Assembly: GCA_001780725.1 (NCBI GenBank) | Contig: MFIM01000029.1 | Location: forward strand, 1-35,266 | Direction: 5' to 3' | Source of the DNA: Candidatus Giovannonibacteria bacterium RIFCSPLOWO2_02_FULL_45_28 | GTDB lineage: Bacteria > Patescibacteriota > Minisyncoccia > UBA11713 > 2-01-FULL-45-33 | Length of the DNA: 35,266 bases | Program-made: the position numbers and the translations under genes | In this document: one piece after another, positions 16,069 through 23,702 of the stretch | Numbering within the stretch: position 1 is the first letter of the stretch | Layout: each line of letters opens with the position of its first letter | The notes under the pieces: model-generated | Told to the model about the DNA's origin: nothing | The model's database searches: none | Seen by the model: the letters and a program-made list of their open reading frames with translations, nothing else

Positions 16069-18339
16069 TTAAAAATCAAAATTGGTGTAAGGAGTATCGT
16101 CATCGGCCCGCTCGGCGGGCTTTTTTTCTTTCTTATTTTTGTCTTCTTCCTCCTCTTCATAAACAGCACTTTCTTCCGGCTTGGCGGTGGCACCGCCAAG
16201 TTGTCCGGCGGGACGCTTAATCAAAACCTCGCGCGGCTTGGCGCCCTCCCCTGGGCCGATGATGCCGCGGTCTTCCAACATATCAAGAATGCTCGCCGCG
16301 CGCGCATAGCCGATCCTCAAACGGCGCTGAAGATACGACGCGGATGCCTTTTGCGCTTCCGCTACCAGCTTTTTTGCTTCCTCATAAAGCTCGTCATCAA
16401 TTTCTTCATCATCCTCTATGTTTCTGCCGGAAACGCCCTCAACGGTGGGAAATTTCAAATCCAAATCAATCGGTTCTGCCTCAAACTCCGATGCAGACTC
16501 CGCAACATATCCCGCCACCTTCTTTACCTCCTTCTCGGAAATAAAAGCCCCCTGAATGCGCTTGGGCTTTGAAGTGTCCCCCGCCAAATAAAGCATGTCT
16601 CCATTTCCCAAAAGTTTTTCCGCGCCAGACATATCCAAAATAGTGCGCGAATCCACGCCGGAAGCCACCTGTAGCGCGACTCTCGCCGTAATATTCGCCT
16701 TAATAAGACCCGTTATAACCTCAACCGAAGGGCGCTGTGTTGATATAATCAAATGAATTCCCACCGCACGCGACATCTGCGCCAAGCGCACAATTGACGC
16801 TTCCATCTCCCGCGGATACGCCGCCATAAGATCTGCCAACTCGTCTATAATTATCAATATGTTCGGCAAAATTTCGTCGTAAGATTTTTCTTTTATCATC
16901 TCCGTGTTGTATGAAACGATGTCCCGCACGCCCGCTTCTTCCAGCTTTTCATACCGCCGCTCCATTTCGCGCACAGCCCACCTTAAAGCAATAATGGACT
17001 TTTTAGCATCGGTAATCACGGGTGTGAGTAAATGCGGAAGTGAATTATAAATCGTTAGCTCAACCCTTTTTGGATCAATCATCAAAAACCGCAGAAACTC
17101 CGGTGAGTTTTTATAAAGCAAACTCACTACCAAAGTGTGAATGGCAATGGATTTCCCTGAACCAGTTGCGCCAGCAATCAAAAGGTGCGGCATTTTTGCG
17201 ACATCCGCAAAAATCGCGCGCCCGGAAACATCGCGCCCCAAAACAAAACTAAGCGGCTGCGCGCTTTTAAACTCCTCCGTGCCCAAAAGGCTGCGCAGGC
17301 CGACTAAAGCAATTGACCGATTGGGAACCTCAATCCCCACCAAAGACCTTCCAGGAATCGGCGCTTCAATCCTCAAGGGGTGCGCCGCCAAAGCCAAAGC
17401 CAAATCGTTTTGAAGCGCCGTAATGCGCGCCAGCTTCACTCCTTCGGCGGGTTTTAGGGTATATTGCGTAACAGAAGGCCCAACGTTTACCTCGGACATT
17501 TCCACATCAATCCCAAAATTCTGAAGTGTTCTTTTTATAATGTTGGCGTTGGCTTTTATGTCGCCGGACGAAGGCGTTCCTTTGTCGTCCTCCAAAAGAT
17601 CCGGCGGTGGTGGTTCGTATTTAAATTCGGAGGCGCGCTCGGTTTTGGAAGGTTTTTTTGGGGGGGTAAAAAAGGTTCTTTGCAAAAAAGATTGCGGCGG
17701 TTCTTCTGCTTTCTCTTCGCCGCTTTCCGGCCCGCCTGCCAGCGAGGCAGGGAAAACACTCGGTGTTTTTTGGGCCTCAACACCGAGTGTTGGGGAGGAA
17801 AGCGGCTCAACCATAGGCAGTTTTTCCTCGCGTTTTGCTAATTCTCCACCAGCTCTCCGAAATCTCAACGGGATGTTGAGCATAACAAGAAGCGATGCGG
17901 CAACCAAAGCGGAAAAAATCACGAGTGCCGCCCAAAAATCAAATAATTTCAAAAGCGGGTAAGAAACCAAAAAACCAGCGTATCCGCCGGTATATTCTCC
18001 GAACAAAACGTCCGAAATTCCAAGAGAACTTATTAAAAACAAAACGCCGCCTACTAAAGTTGTTTTAAAAATCCGGCTTCCCAGTGAGAAAAGAAACGAA
18101 AGTCCCGCCAAAAAAAATGCCAGAGAGGCAAGCCAAAAACCCTTGCCGAAAAGGAAAATGAGAGACCGCTGGGTAACGCTTCCTATCAGTCCGGCCTCGT
18201 CAAAATAAGCCAGCGCCAAAACCAAAGACACCGCGAAAGCCAAAATCGCCCAAATGGAGTTTTTCGTCTCCGGCCGCAAACTCTCATGCCACCCCGCCCT
18301 TTTTTGCGCGCCCTTCTCCTTATTTTTCTTCTTCGCCAT
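16069..18339 (-). CDS. ftsK: DNA translocase FtsK/SpoIIIE
   Basis: TM N-terminus; 'MPHLLIAGATGSGKSIAIHTLVVSLLYKNSPEFLRFLMIDPKRVELTIYNSLPHLLTPVITD', C-terminal gamma-like winged helix 'ASYLQRRLRIGYARAASILDMLEDRGIIG'. Confidence 0.97.
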   Translation of the reverse strand: MAKKKNKEKGAQKRAGWHESLRPETKNSIWAILAFAVSLVLALAYFDEAGLIGSVTQRSLIFLFGKGFWLASLAFFLAGLSFLFSLGSRIFKTTLVGGVLFLISSLGISDVLFGEYTGGYAGFLVSYPLLKLFDFWAALVIFSALVAASLLVMLNIPLRFRRAGGELAKREEKLPMVEPLSSPTLGVEAQKTPSVFPASLAGGPESGEEKAEEPPQSFLQRTFFTPPKKPSKTERASEFKYEPPPPDLLEDDKGTPSSGDIKANANIIKRTLQNFGIDVEMSEVNVGPSVTQYTLKPAEGVKLARITALQNDLALALAAHPLRIEAPIPGRSLVGIEVPNRSIALVGLRSLLGTEEFKSAQPLSFVLGRDVSGRAIFADVAKMPHLLIAGATGSGKSIAIHTLVVSLLYKNSPEFLRFLMIDPKRVELTIYNSLPHLLTPVITDAKKSIIALRWAVREMERRYEKLEEAGVRDIVSYNTEMIKEKSYDEILPNILIIIDELADLMAAYPREMEASIVRLAQMSRAVGIHLIISTQRPSVEVITGLIKANITARVALQVASGVDSRTILDMSGAEKLLGNGDMLYLAGDTSKPKRIQGAFISEKEVKKVAGYVAESASEFEAEPIDLDLKFPTVEGVSGRNIEDDEEIDDELYEEAKKLVAEAQKASASYLQRRLRIGYARAASILDMLEDRGIIGPGEGAKPREVLIKRPAGQLGGATAKPEESAVYEEEEEDKNKKEKKPAERADDDTPYTNFDF
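16180..16200. repeat. REP palindrome CTTGGCGGTGGCACCGCCAAG inside ftsK
   Basis: Same core as the RAYT-flanking copies; encodes LGGATAK in FtsK. Confidence 0.9.
17731..17752. repeat. Palindromic element CCCGCCTGCCAGCGAGGCAGGG inside ftsK
   Basis: Inverted repeat; encodes PASLAGG. Confidence 0.6.
17755..17791. repeat. Palindromic element AACACTCGGTGTT-N11-AACACCGAGTGTT inside ftsK
   Basis: Perfect 13-bp arms; related copy at 32827. Confidence 0.85.
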
Positions 18340-18362
18340 TGGACTTAATTATAGCAAAAATA

Positions 18363-18385
18363 AAGAGGAGTTTTAAGCTCCTCTT
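18363..18385 (-). terminator. Intrinsic terminator of the 68-aa ORF
   Basis: AAGAGGAG-N7-CTCCTCTT followed on the minus strand by TATTTTT. Confidence 0.6.
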
Positions 18386-18579
18386 GTGCTCTTCTTTGTA
18401 ACACAGCTTTCACAATGATAAAACAATTTATCAAAGGTTTTTTGTTTTTTGTGCCAAAAACGTATAGGCTTATGGCACCACACGCAGGTTTGCGGATTTT
18501 TAACGCTGTTTATTAAAAGATATAGCATCCAACCACCAATTAAAAGTCCTGTGCCAGCCCAAACTACCAAAACAAGCAT
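18373..18579 (-). CDS. Small membrane protein with zinc-ribbon-like Cys motif
   Basis: 68 aa; TM then CxxC…CxxC ('CVWCHKP', 'CESC'); SD GAGAGG upstream. Confidence 0.6.
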   Translation of the reverse strand: MLVLVVWAGTGLLIGGWMLYLLINSVKNPQTCVWCHKPIRFWHKKQKTFDKLFYHCESCVTKKSTRGA

Positions 18580-18641
18580 ATTTGACCTCTCGGGAATCTA
18601 CCAAAAGTAAAACACGACAGAAGGAAAATAGCAAACAATAA

Positions 18642-18668
18642 AACCGCGCCTATTTCACGGGCGCGGTT
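18642..18668 (-). terminator. Terminator hairpin of the trypsin-like protease gene
   Basis: AACCGCGCC-N9-GGCGCGGTT, then TTATTGTTT on the minus strand. Confidence 0.55.
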
Positions 18669-19381
18669 GCGGGATCCATATTCAAAAATTCTTTGTAAAT
18701 GCGCGTGGCCCAAGAAATTCTGGTCTTACTGCAGTCAGCAGTATCCGCATATCTATCCTTGATCAAGCCGATGGCGTAATAGTTGTTCTCGTGCCAAAAA
18801 AGCACAGAGCCGCCGGACATACCTGCGCATGCGGCAAAATTTAATTTAAGTTCATTTTTTCCTTTGGCTGCAATTACAGCAGTGTCCAGCATAAATTGTG
18901 CGCCGAAATAAGATCCTTCTTCATTAGAGTCAAACTCATTTAGCAATATCGTATAAATTACAACCGGGCTTAAATCATCATAGATACCGCTATTTTCCAA
19001 AACCGGAATGCCGTATGGTCTTATTTCTTTTGGCAAGTCAACAGCAAGAACTGCGTAATCAAGCGTTTCATCCAGTTTTAAAATTTTTGCGTCATAAAAC
19101 CGGCCTTCATATAAAACAGATACCTTCGGCTCACCACCGGACGGATCTCCGGGTTCACATAAAACATCATGTCCAGCCGTCAAAACTAGACGCCGATTCG
19201 GATCGCTCTCAACAAAAAATCCATTACCCCAATAAAATAACCCCCGGCAGTTTGTGCTCACAACAAGCATAGCTTTTTTGACAAGTCTTATGGCGTCTCC
19301 TTGAGGAGTGGCGTTGGCTGTGCCGCCAAGAATCGCCGCGCCAAATAATAATAAAAGAACTTTGATAGCTAGTCTTTTCAT
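18650..19381 (-). CDS. Secreted trypsin-like serine protease
   Basis: Signal peptide MKRLAIKVLLLLFGAAILGGTANA; 'LTAGHD', 'LDYAVLAV', 'AGMSGGSVLF' supply His/Asp/Ser; start refined from track 19441. Confidence 0.75.
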   Translation of the reverse strand: MKRLAIKVLLLLFGAAILGGTANATPQGDAIRLVKKAMLVVSTNCRGLFYWGNGFFVESDPNRRLVLTAGHDVLCEPGDPSGGEPKVSVLYEGRFYDAKILKLDETLDYAVLAVDLPKEIRPYGIPVLENSGIYDDLSPVVIYTILLNEFDSNEEGSYFGAQFMLDTAVIAAKGKNELKLNFAACAGMSGGSVLFWHENNYYAIGLIKDRYADTADCSKTRISWATRIYKEFLNMDPATAPVK

Positions 19382-19429
19382 AGCCCAACCTTTCAAAAGT
19401 CTCTCTATACATAACTTAATCCGACAAAA

Positions 19430-19454
19430 GAAAAAAGGCAACTAGTTAGTTGCC
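19430..19454 (-). terminator. Intrinsic terminator between the lipoprotein and serine-protease genes
   Basis: GGCAACTA-gt-TAGTTGCC with TTTTTTCTTTT on the minus strand. Confidence 0.65.
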
Positions 19455-19461
19455 TCTTTAG

Positions 19462-21021
19462 TTATTCGCCCAGAGCATAATTCCCCCAGTTCACACTAGA
19501 TTCGCCGGAGGTGGGATCGGCAATCATTCTGCGCTTCTCAAACACACCATCGCCATCCTCGTCCTCTAGCCTAAACCATTTTCCTCCGTAACGATAATCA
19601 ATATTCTTTATATATCTGCCGAAGCGCATTACATCCGCCTCTTCGGCAACAAGACCTCTTCTCCTAATTCTTAAAGTATTGGACAACGCGAACGAATCAA
19701 CAATATCTCTATTCATATATTCTGCCTTAGGAACCCAGTACTCAATAACGGCAGTTTGGTTGTTCTCTTTAAATTCTCTTATCAGCACAAGCAGTTTCTT
19801 AAGCTTTTCCTTGTTCTCCAGTTCTTGATCCTGCGGAGTTTTCGGTTTATCGTAAACTATCTTTAAATTCTGCGCAAGAGTGCGGTAACTGTATCCAAAA
19901 GGCAATTTCCAATCGCCGCGCTCCCATATCTCAACGTCTATTTTTTTGCCCATCGGAGCAATGGCGATATAGACGGGCACATCGAGTGGGCGGTGGCGTT
20001 TTGGGTTTTGTTCATTGTTTTGCGGTTTTTCGTACAAAGGCTCAAGAACTCTCCGCCTGTATGACTCGTCGGCATAAAGCTCCCTGCCAGTCACCAGCGG
20101 CAAAAAAATTCTTTCTACCGTGTCCGGGCTCCCAAAGCCGCTCTCACCTTCTTTGTCGTAGTCCATAACCAATACGCTTACGCTATTTCCTCCGGTAGCC
20201 ACAAAACCGCGTATCGCCGGCTTGGATTCTTTGCGCGCATTGCCGTCAATTCTATATACTTCTATGTATTGCGCAATATTATCAGCGGGTTTGTCCAAAT
20301 CGGGAGTGATCTTATAAGAATCAATCCGCCAGCCTCTTTGAATCTGCTCCCAACTGAATTCGTTGGGATCGCGCAAATCAGTAATTTTTTTGCCGTAACT
20401 TTGCTTATCAAAGACGGTAAAGGTATCCACCAAAACAAGAATTTCTCGTTCCTTTGCCGCCTCAAGATAAGAAGCAGAGAAAGGAATTTTGAACACATCT
20501 CTTAATGGATAAAGCATCCTCATGGAGTACGCTTGGCGGCCGTATTCAAAAAAATATTCCGCCTCTTTGCCCAAAAACTCTTTTGGAAGTTCGCCCACCA
20601 AATCCGTAAACTTGTTGTACGAATCCATGTAGAGCATTCGGTTGATGAGCCATAGCGTGATTTTTTCTTCTTTGGTTATGCCTTTCCGCAAACCAGGGAA
20701 CCAATCAATAAATCTAGCGAGCTCCGGGTCGTCGTAACTCAAAAACTTGTTAAGCGCGTCCGCGCGGTCTTTAAGCACAGCCATCTGGTCGCTCACACTA
20801 ATCACCTTGCGATTAAGTTCCCACTTGCCGATTTTTTCGTTGTAATTTGCTACCTTTTTGAGAACAGCTCGTTCGCATCCTATCGCGGCCTGCTTGTCGG
20901 TGTATTTATATTCCTTGGTGGAATCTTTGGCAATTTGCCTGCATGCATACCAAGTTGGAGCTACGCAAGCCTGCACAAACATCAATCCGGCGCCAACAAC
21001 AAACCATTTAACGCGCTTCAT
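19462..21021 (-). CDS. Putative lipoprotein, unknown function
   Basis: 519 aa; 'MKRVKWFVVGAGLMFVQAC' lipobox-like; ATGA overlap with the upstream gene. Confidence 0.65.
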   Translation of the reverse strand: MKRVKWFVVGAGLMFVQACVAPTWYACRQIAKDSTKEYKYTDKQAAIGCERAVLKKVANYNEKIGKWELNRKVISVSDQMAVLKDRADALNKFLSYDDPELARFIDWFPGLRKGITKEEKITLWLINRMLYMDSYNKFTDLVGELPKEFLGKEAEYFFEYGRQAYSMRMLYPLRDVFKIPFSASYLEAAKEREILVLVDTFTVFDKQSYGKKITDLRDPNEFSWEQIQRGWRIDSYKITPDLDKPADNIAQYIEVYRIDGNARKESKPAIRGFVATGGNSVSVLVMDYDKEGESGFGSPDTVERIFLPLVTGRELYADESYRRRVLEPLYEKPQNNEQNPKRHRPLDVPVYIAIAPMGKKIDVEIWERGDWKLPFGYSYRTLAQNLKIVYDKPKTPQDQELENKEKLKKLLVLIREFKENNQTAVIEYWVPKAEYMNRDIVDSFALSNTLRIRRRGLVAEEADVMRFGRYIKNIDYRYGGKWFRLEDEDGDGVFEKRRMIADPTSGESSVNWGNYALGE

Positions 21022-22688
21022 CGCGGTAATCCTCCGTTTCCGGTAGCGCGCCTTAAAAACAAACGCGCCACGAAATCACCCTGTTTTGCGTCTTCCCAAA
21101 GCTTTTCCAGCATCTTTTTGGCTTCTGCCTGTTCTTTTTTTGGAAGTAAAAGCAACTTGCTGTCAGCGGGGCATTTAGCGTCTTGCGCGGAAAAAAGTTT
21201 GGGCATATCGTTTTCAAGTTTTACCTTGCTGCCAGTCTGCTTCATTGCTTCTTCCGCCAAACGATCAATACGTCCAGCTTCTTCTTCTCTCATCAGCCAC
21301 TCTCGCGTTTGAACTTCCGGCGGTATAACTTTGCCGTCTTTGTCTTTTTTATCAGGATCAAAAAGCCCGGCTGGCTCGTAGTTGAGCGCAAAATTAATCC
21401 GCAACGCGGCGGCGTTGTCGCAAAATTTTACGTTTACCGCTGACCAGAAAAATTGCTCCGTGTAAAACTCCACAAGAAATTTTTCCACGAAACCCTTGAG
21501 TTCCTTTGTGATCTTCTCAACGCGCTCCGCATTTTTCTCAAATCCTTCCCTATTGACATCAGTTAATCCGACGCTGTCCAATGTCATTGGGTAAAGTCGG
21601 CGCAACACCTCATCTGTATCATAGCCGAAATAAATTTTTACCAAGTCCCTCCAGTGTACAAAATAGGGTTGGAGTAAAAACTCGCTTATGGTAGCTGGAT
21701 AAAGCCCTGTTGCCATGTCATCCCACACTTCAAGATCAAAATAAGCACCGAGTATGCTGTTTTGCAAATACGGATTGGCATGGGTAAATTCATGCATTGT
21801 AATACGACTTCTGCCAACAACATATTCGTACATCAACGAATCCAAGCTGACATAAACCACCCCTTCCGTCTCAGGCAACCTAAAATACGCAAGCCCGCCT
21901 TGAAACTGCCCGGGCCCAATAATGAAGAGATCTGGAACAAAATCCTGCGGGCGGACATATGGAACAGGAAGTATATCGCTTAATTTCAGGTTGTTTTGAA
22001 AATCAACAACTTCGTCAAGACGGGTCGGGTAAGCAGGATCATCTAAAATTTTTGCGCGGTTATCCAGTACCTTTTTTAGAAACCCGAAGTCCTCGTAATA
22101 CTTAACATTGGCCTCAACAGATCGGCGCGCCACCGTATTTTGAATATATTCCTTAACTTTTTCAAATTGCGCCCACCCCAAAATTTGCCGCACGGCACTC
22201 CACTCGGCATCCGAAATCGCACCATTTACCCAGCGAACTTTATATTGTTCGTAAAGCGAGGAAAATTCTGCCAGATTTTTTTCTCCCTCTTTCACCCAAA
22301 GCGCGTACATTCCGTCTCGGGTAAAATGGTGGCCCAAATATACTATGTGCACATCGCGGCCAAACATTGAAACGTCGCCTTGGAGCGTGGAATCTGCGCG
22401 GTAACCTGGAGCGGATCTGTCTATAAGCGTCCCGCCTACAGGCTCATAGCGCAAAACTTTGGTGCGCCACATTCTCCTCAATTCCTGATATTGATCCCAC
22501 TGCGTCTTCTGCGGCTCTAAGCTCAAAAGAAAATATGGCTTTTCTGGAATGCTCGCCATCATCTCAATTTCTTTTTTGGAAAACTTGTCCAATACTTTTT
22601 CGGCTTTCGCGAGATCAAGTTCCGCATAAACGTTGTCCGTAAAAATGATAAAAACCGCAATCAAGCCAAGCAGTAAAATACGCTTCAT
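21018..22688 (-). CDS. Secreted HEXXH zincin-like protein (putative metalloprotease)
   Basis: Signal peptide 'MKRILLLGLIAVFIIFTDNVYA'; 'RITMHEFTHANPYLQ' HEXXH; SD AAAGGAG. Confidence 0.65.
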   Translation of the reverse strand: MKRILLLGLIAVFIIFTDNVYAELDLAKAEKVLDKFSKKEIEMMASIPEKPYFLLSLEPQKTQWDQYQELRRMWRTKVLRYEPVGGTLIDRSAPGYRADSTLQGDVSMFGRDVHIVYLGHHFTRDGMYALWVKEGEKNLAEFSSLYEQYKVRWVNGAISDAEWSAVRQILGWAQFEKVKEYIQNTVARRSVEANVKYYEDFGFLKKVLDNRAKILDDPAYPTRLDEVVDFQNNLKLSDILPVPYVRPQDFVPDLFIIGPGQFQGGLAYFRLPETEGVVYVSLDSLMYEYVVGRSRITMHEFTHANPYLQNSILGAYFDLEVWDDMATGLYPATISEFLLQPYFVHWRDLVKIYFGYDTDEVLRRLYPMTLDSVGLTDVNREGFEKNAERVEKITKELKGFVEKFLVEFYTEQFFWSAVNVKFCDNAAALRINFALNYEPAGLFDPDKKDKDGKVIPPEVQTREWLMREEEAGRIDRLAEEAMKQTGSKVKLENDMPKLFSAQDAKCPADSKLLLLPKKEQAEAKKMLEKLWEDAKQGDFVARLFLRRATGNGGLPR

Positions 22689-22755
22689 GGCTATTCTCCT
22701 TTGTCAAAACCCATGCTCAATCTAACAAAAAGCCCAGAAAAGTAAAGTGCGCGAA

Positions 22756-22777
22756 ATTCTATCCTTAGGGATAGAAT
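22756..22777. repeat. Inverted repeat ATTCTATCC-TTAG-GGATAGAAT
   Basis: 9-bp perfect arms. Confidence 0.6.
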
Positions 22778-22784
22778 GACCCGG

Positions 22785-22814
22785 CTCGATATATCAAAAT
22801 TTTGATATTTCGAG
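22785..22814. repeat. 30-bp near-perfect palindrome CTCGATATATCAAAATTTTGATATTTCGAG
   Basis: 15-bp arms, one mismatch, no spacer. Confidence 0.75.
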
Positions 22815-22921
22815 AAGGCTGCCCTTTCCTTTCTGGGATTTTGCCAGATAAGCCAGATTGTTTACATCTATCTATAGGCTACCATGCCAAGCAAAAAGCT
22901 GTCAAACGCCAAGCAACAGCC

Positions 22922-22959
22922 TTATTCTTCCTTCGCCGCCTCCAGTTTTTGAGATATTC
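22922..22959 (-). repeat. Diverged duplicate of the 3' end of rpoC, on the far side of the RAYT gene
   Basis: GAATATCTCAAAAACTGGAGGCGGCGAAGGAAGAATAA versus the rpoC end at 23703-23744. Confidence 0.65.
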
Positions 22960-22977
22960 TTATTCTTTGAGCCCACC

Positions 22978-23000
22978 ACTTGGCGGTGCCACCGCCAAGT
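22978..23000. repeat. REP palindrome ACTTGGCGGTGCCACCGCCAAGT abutting the RAYT stop codon
   Basis: 11-bp perfect arms around one central base. Confidence 0.93.
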
Positions 23001-23653
23001 TATTCAAAAAGCAAGCTACCCAGTTCTTTATCGCGTTGTTTTCTCTCCAAAGTATCCGCTAATGAATTCTCTGCAAATTCTTTATACTCCAGCTTGTTTT
23101 TAAACTGCTCCGATATGATTTTCTTTTCACAAAAATTGTCTAAATGTTTATACACATATTCATCTAGGCTCGATTTACTTAACTTGGCGGTGGCACCGCC
23201 AAGTTTGTGAACACGATAATTTAGATTTACATAAGCGCTTAGACTTAAGAGGTAGTTATTTGAATTAATATGCTTGGCTTTAAAAACACTTTGAAACAAA
23301 TATCCACTTCTCTGATAACGATTATTGAAATACCAAGTATAACCACCGCCCAAACGTTTCATGAATTCGCTTATTCCTTCATTTGCAATTTGTTGTAAAA
23401 TAAAATGATAATGATTGGGATTTAAGCAATATGCAATAAATTTCACTAAACGCCTTGACTTTCGTTTTGATCTAATATGCGGATCTAAGAATGAGTTTTC
23501 ATAAATACTCCCGATTGGATTTACTGTATTAAATTCATCCATGCTTTGAAAAAACCTTTGCAAATCATAAAGATCTGAAAATATTTTTCTACGATCCGTG
23601 CCTCTATTATAGATGTGGTAAAATTCGCCATTAACGAATGGTGGATTTTTCAT
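23000..23653 (-). CDS. REP-associated tyrosine transposase (Y1/HUH, IS200-like RAYT)
   Basis: 'NGEFYHIYNRGTDRRKIFSD', 'YCLNPNHYHFILQQ' (HUH H-x-H), 'GGGYTWYFNNRYQRSGYLFQSVFKAKHI'; start refined to 23653 from track 23830. Confidence 0.9.
   Translation of the reverse strand: MKNPPFVNGEFYHIYNRGTDRRKIFSDLYDLQRFFQSMDEFNTVNPIGSIYENSFLDPHIRSKRKSRRLVKFIAYCLNPNHYHFILQQIANEGISEFMKRLGGGYTWYFNNRYQRSGYLFQSVFKAKHINSNNYLLSLSAYVNLNYRVHKLGGATAKLSKSSLDEYVYKHLDNFCEKKIISEQFKNKLEYKEFAENSLADTLERKQRDKELGSLLFE
23181..23205. repeat. REP palindrome AACTTGGCGGTGGCACCGCCAAGTT inside the RAYT ORF
   Basis: 12-bp perfect arms; encodes KLGGATAKL. Confidence 0.93.
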
Positions 23654-23666
23654 ACATTTAATATAA

Positions 23667-23691
23667 CACTTGGCGGTGGCACCGCCAAGTG
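23667..23691. repeat. REP palindrome CACTTGGCGGTGGCACCGCCAAGTG between rpoC and RAYT
   Basis: 12-bp perfect arms. Confidence 0.93.
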
Positions 23692-23702
23692 AGTATTGAG
23701 TA

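Larger units (their letters stand above)
22978..23691 (-). mobile_element. RAYT gene bounded by REP palindromes (REP-RAYT-REP unit)
   Basis: Transposase ORF between palindromes of the same core with opposite central base (C versus G). Confidence 0.75.

Noticed and set aside
22785-22814. Palindrome as the terminal inverted repeat of a DDE insertion sequence
   Set aside because: No DDE transposase nearby and no matching partner repeat found in the window.
23148-23156. TTATACACA as a DnaA box
   Set aside because: Inside RAYT coding sequence, isolated, and expected by chance in AT-rich DNA.
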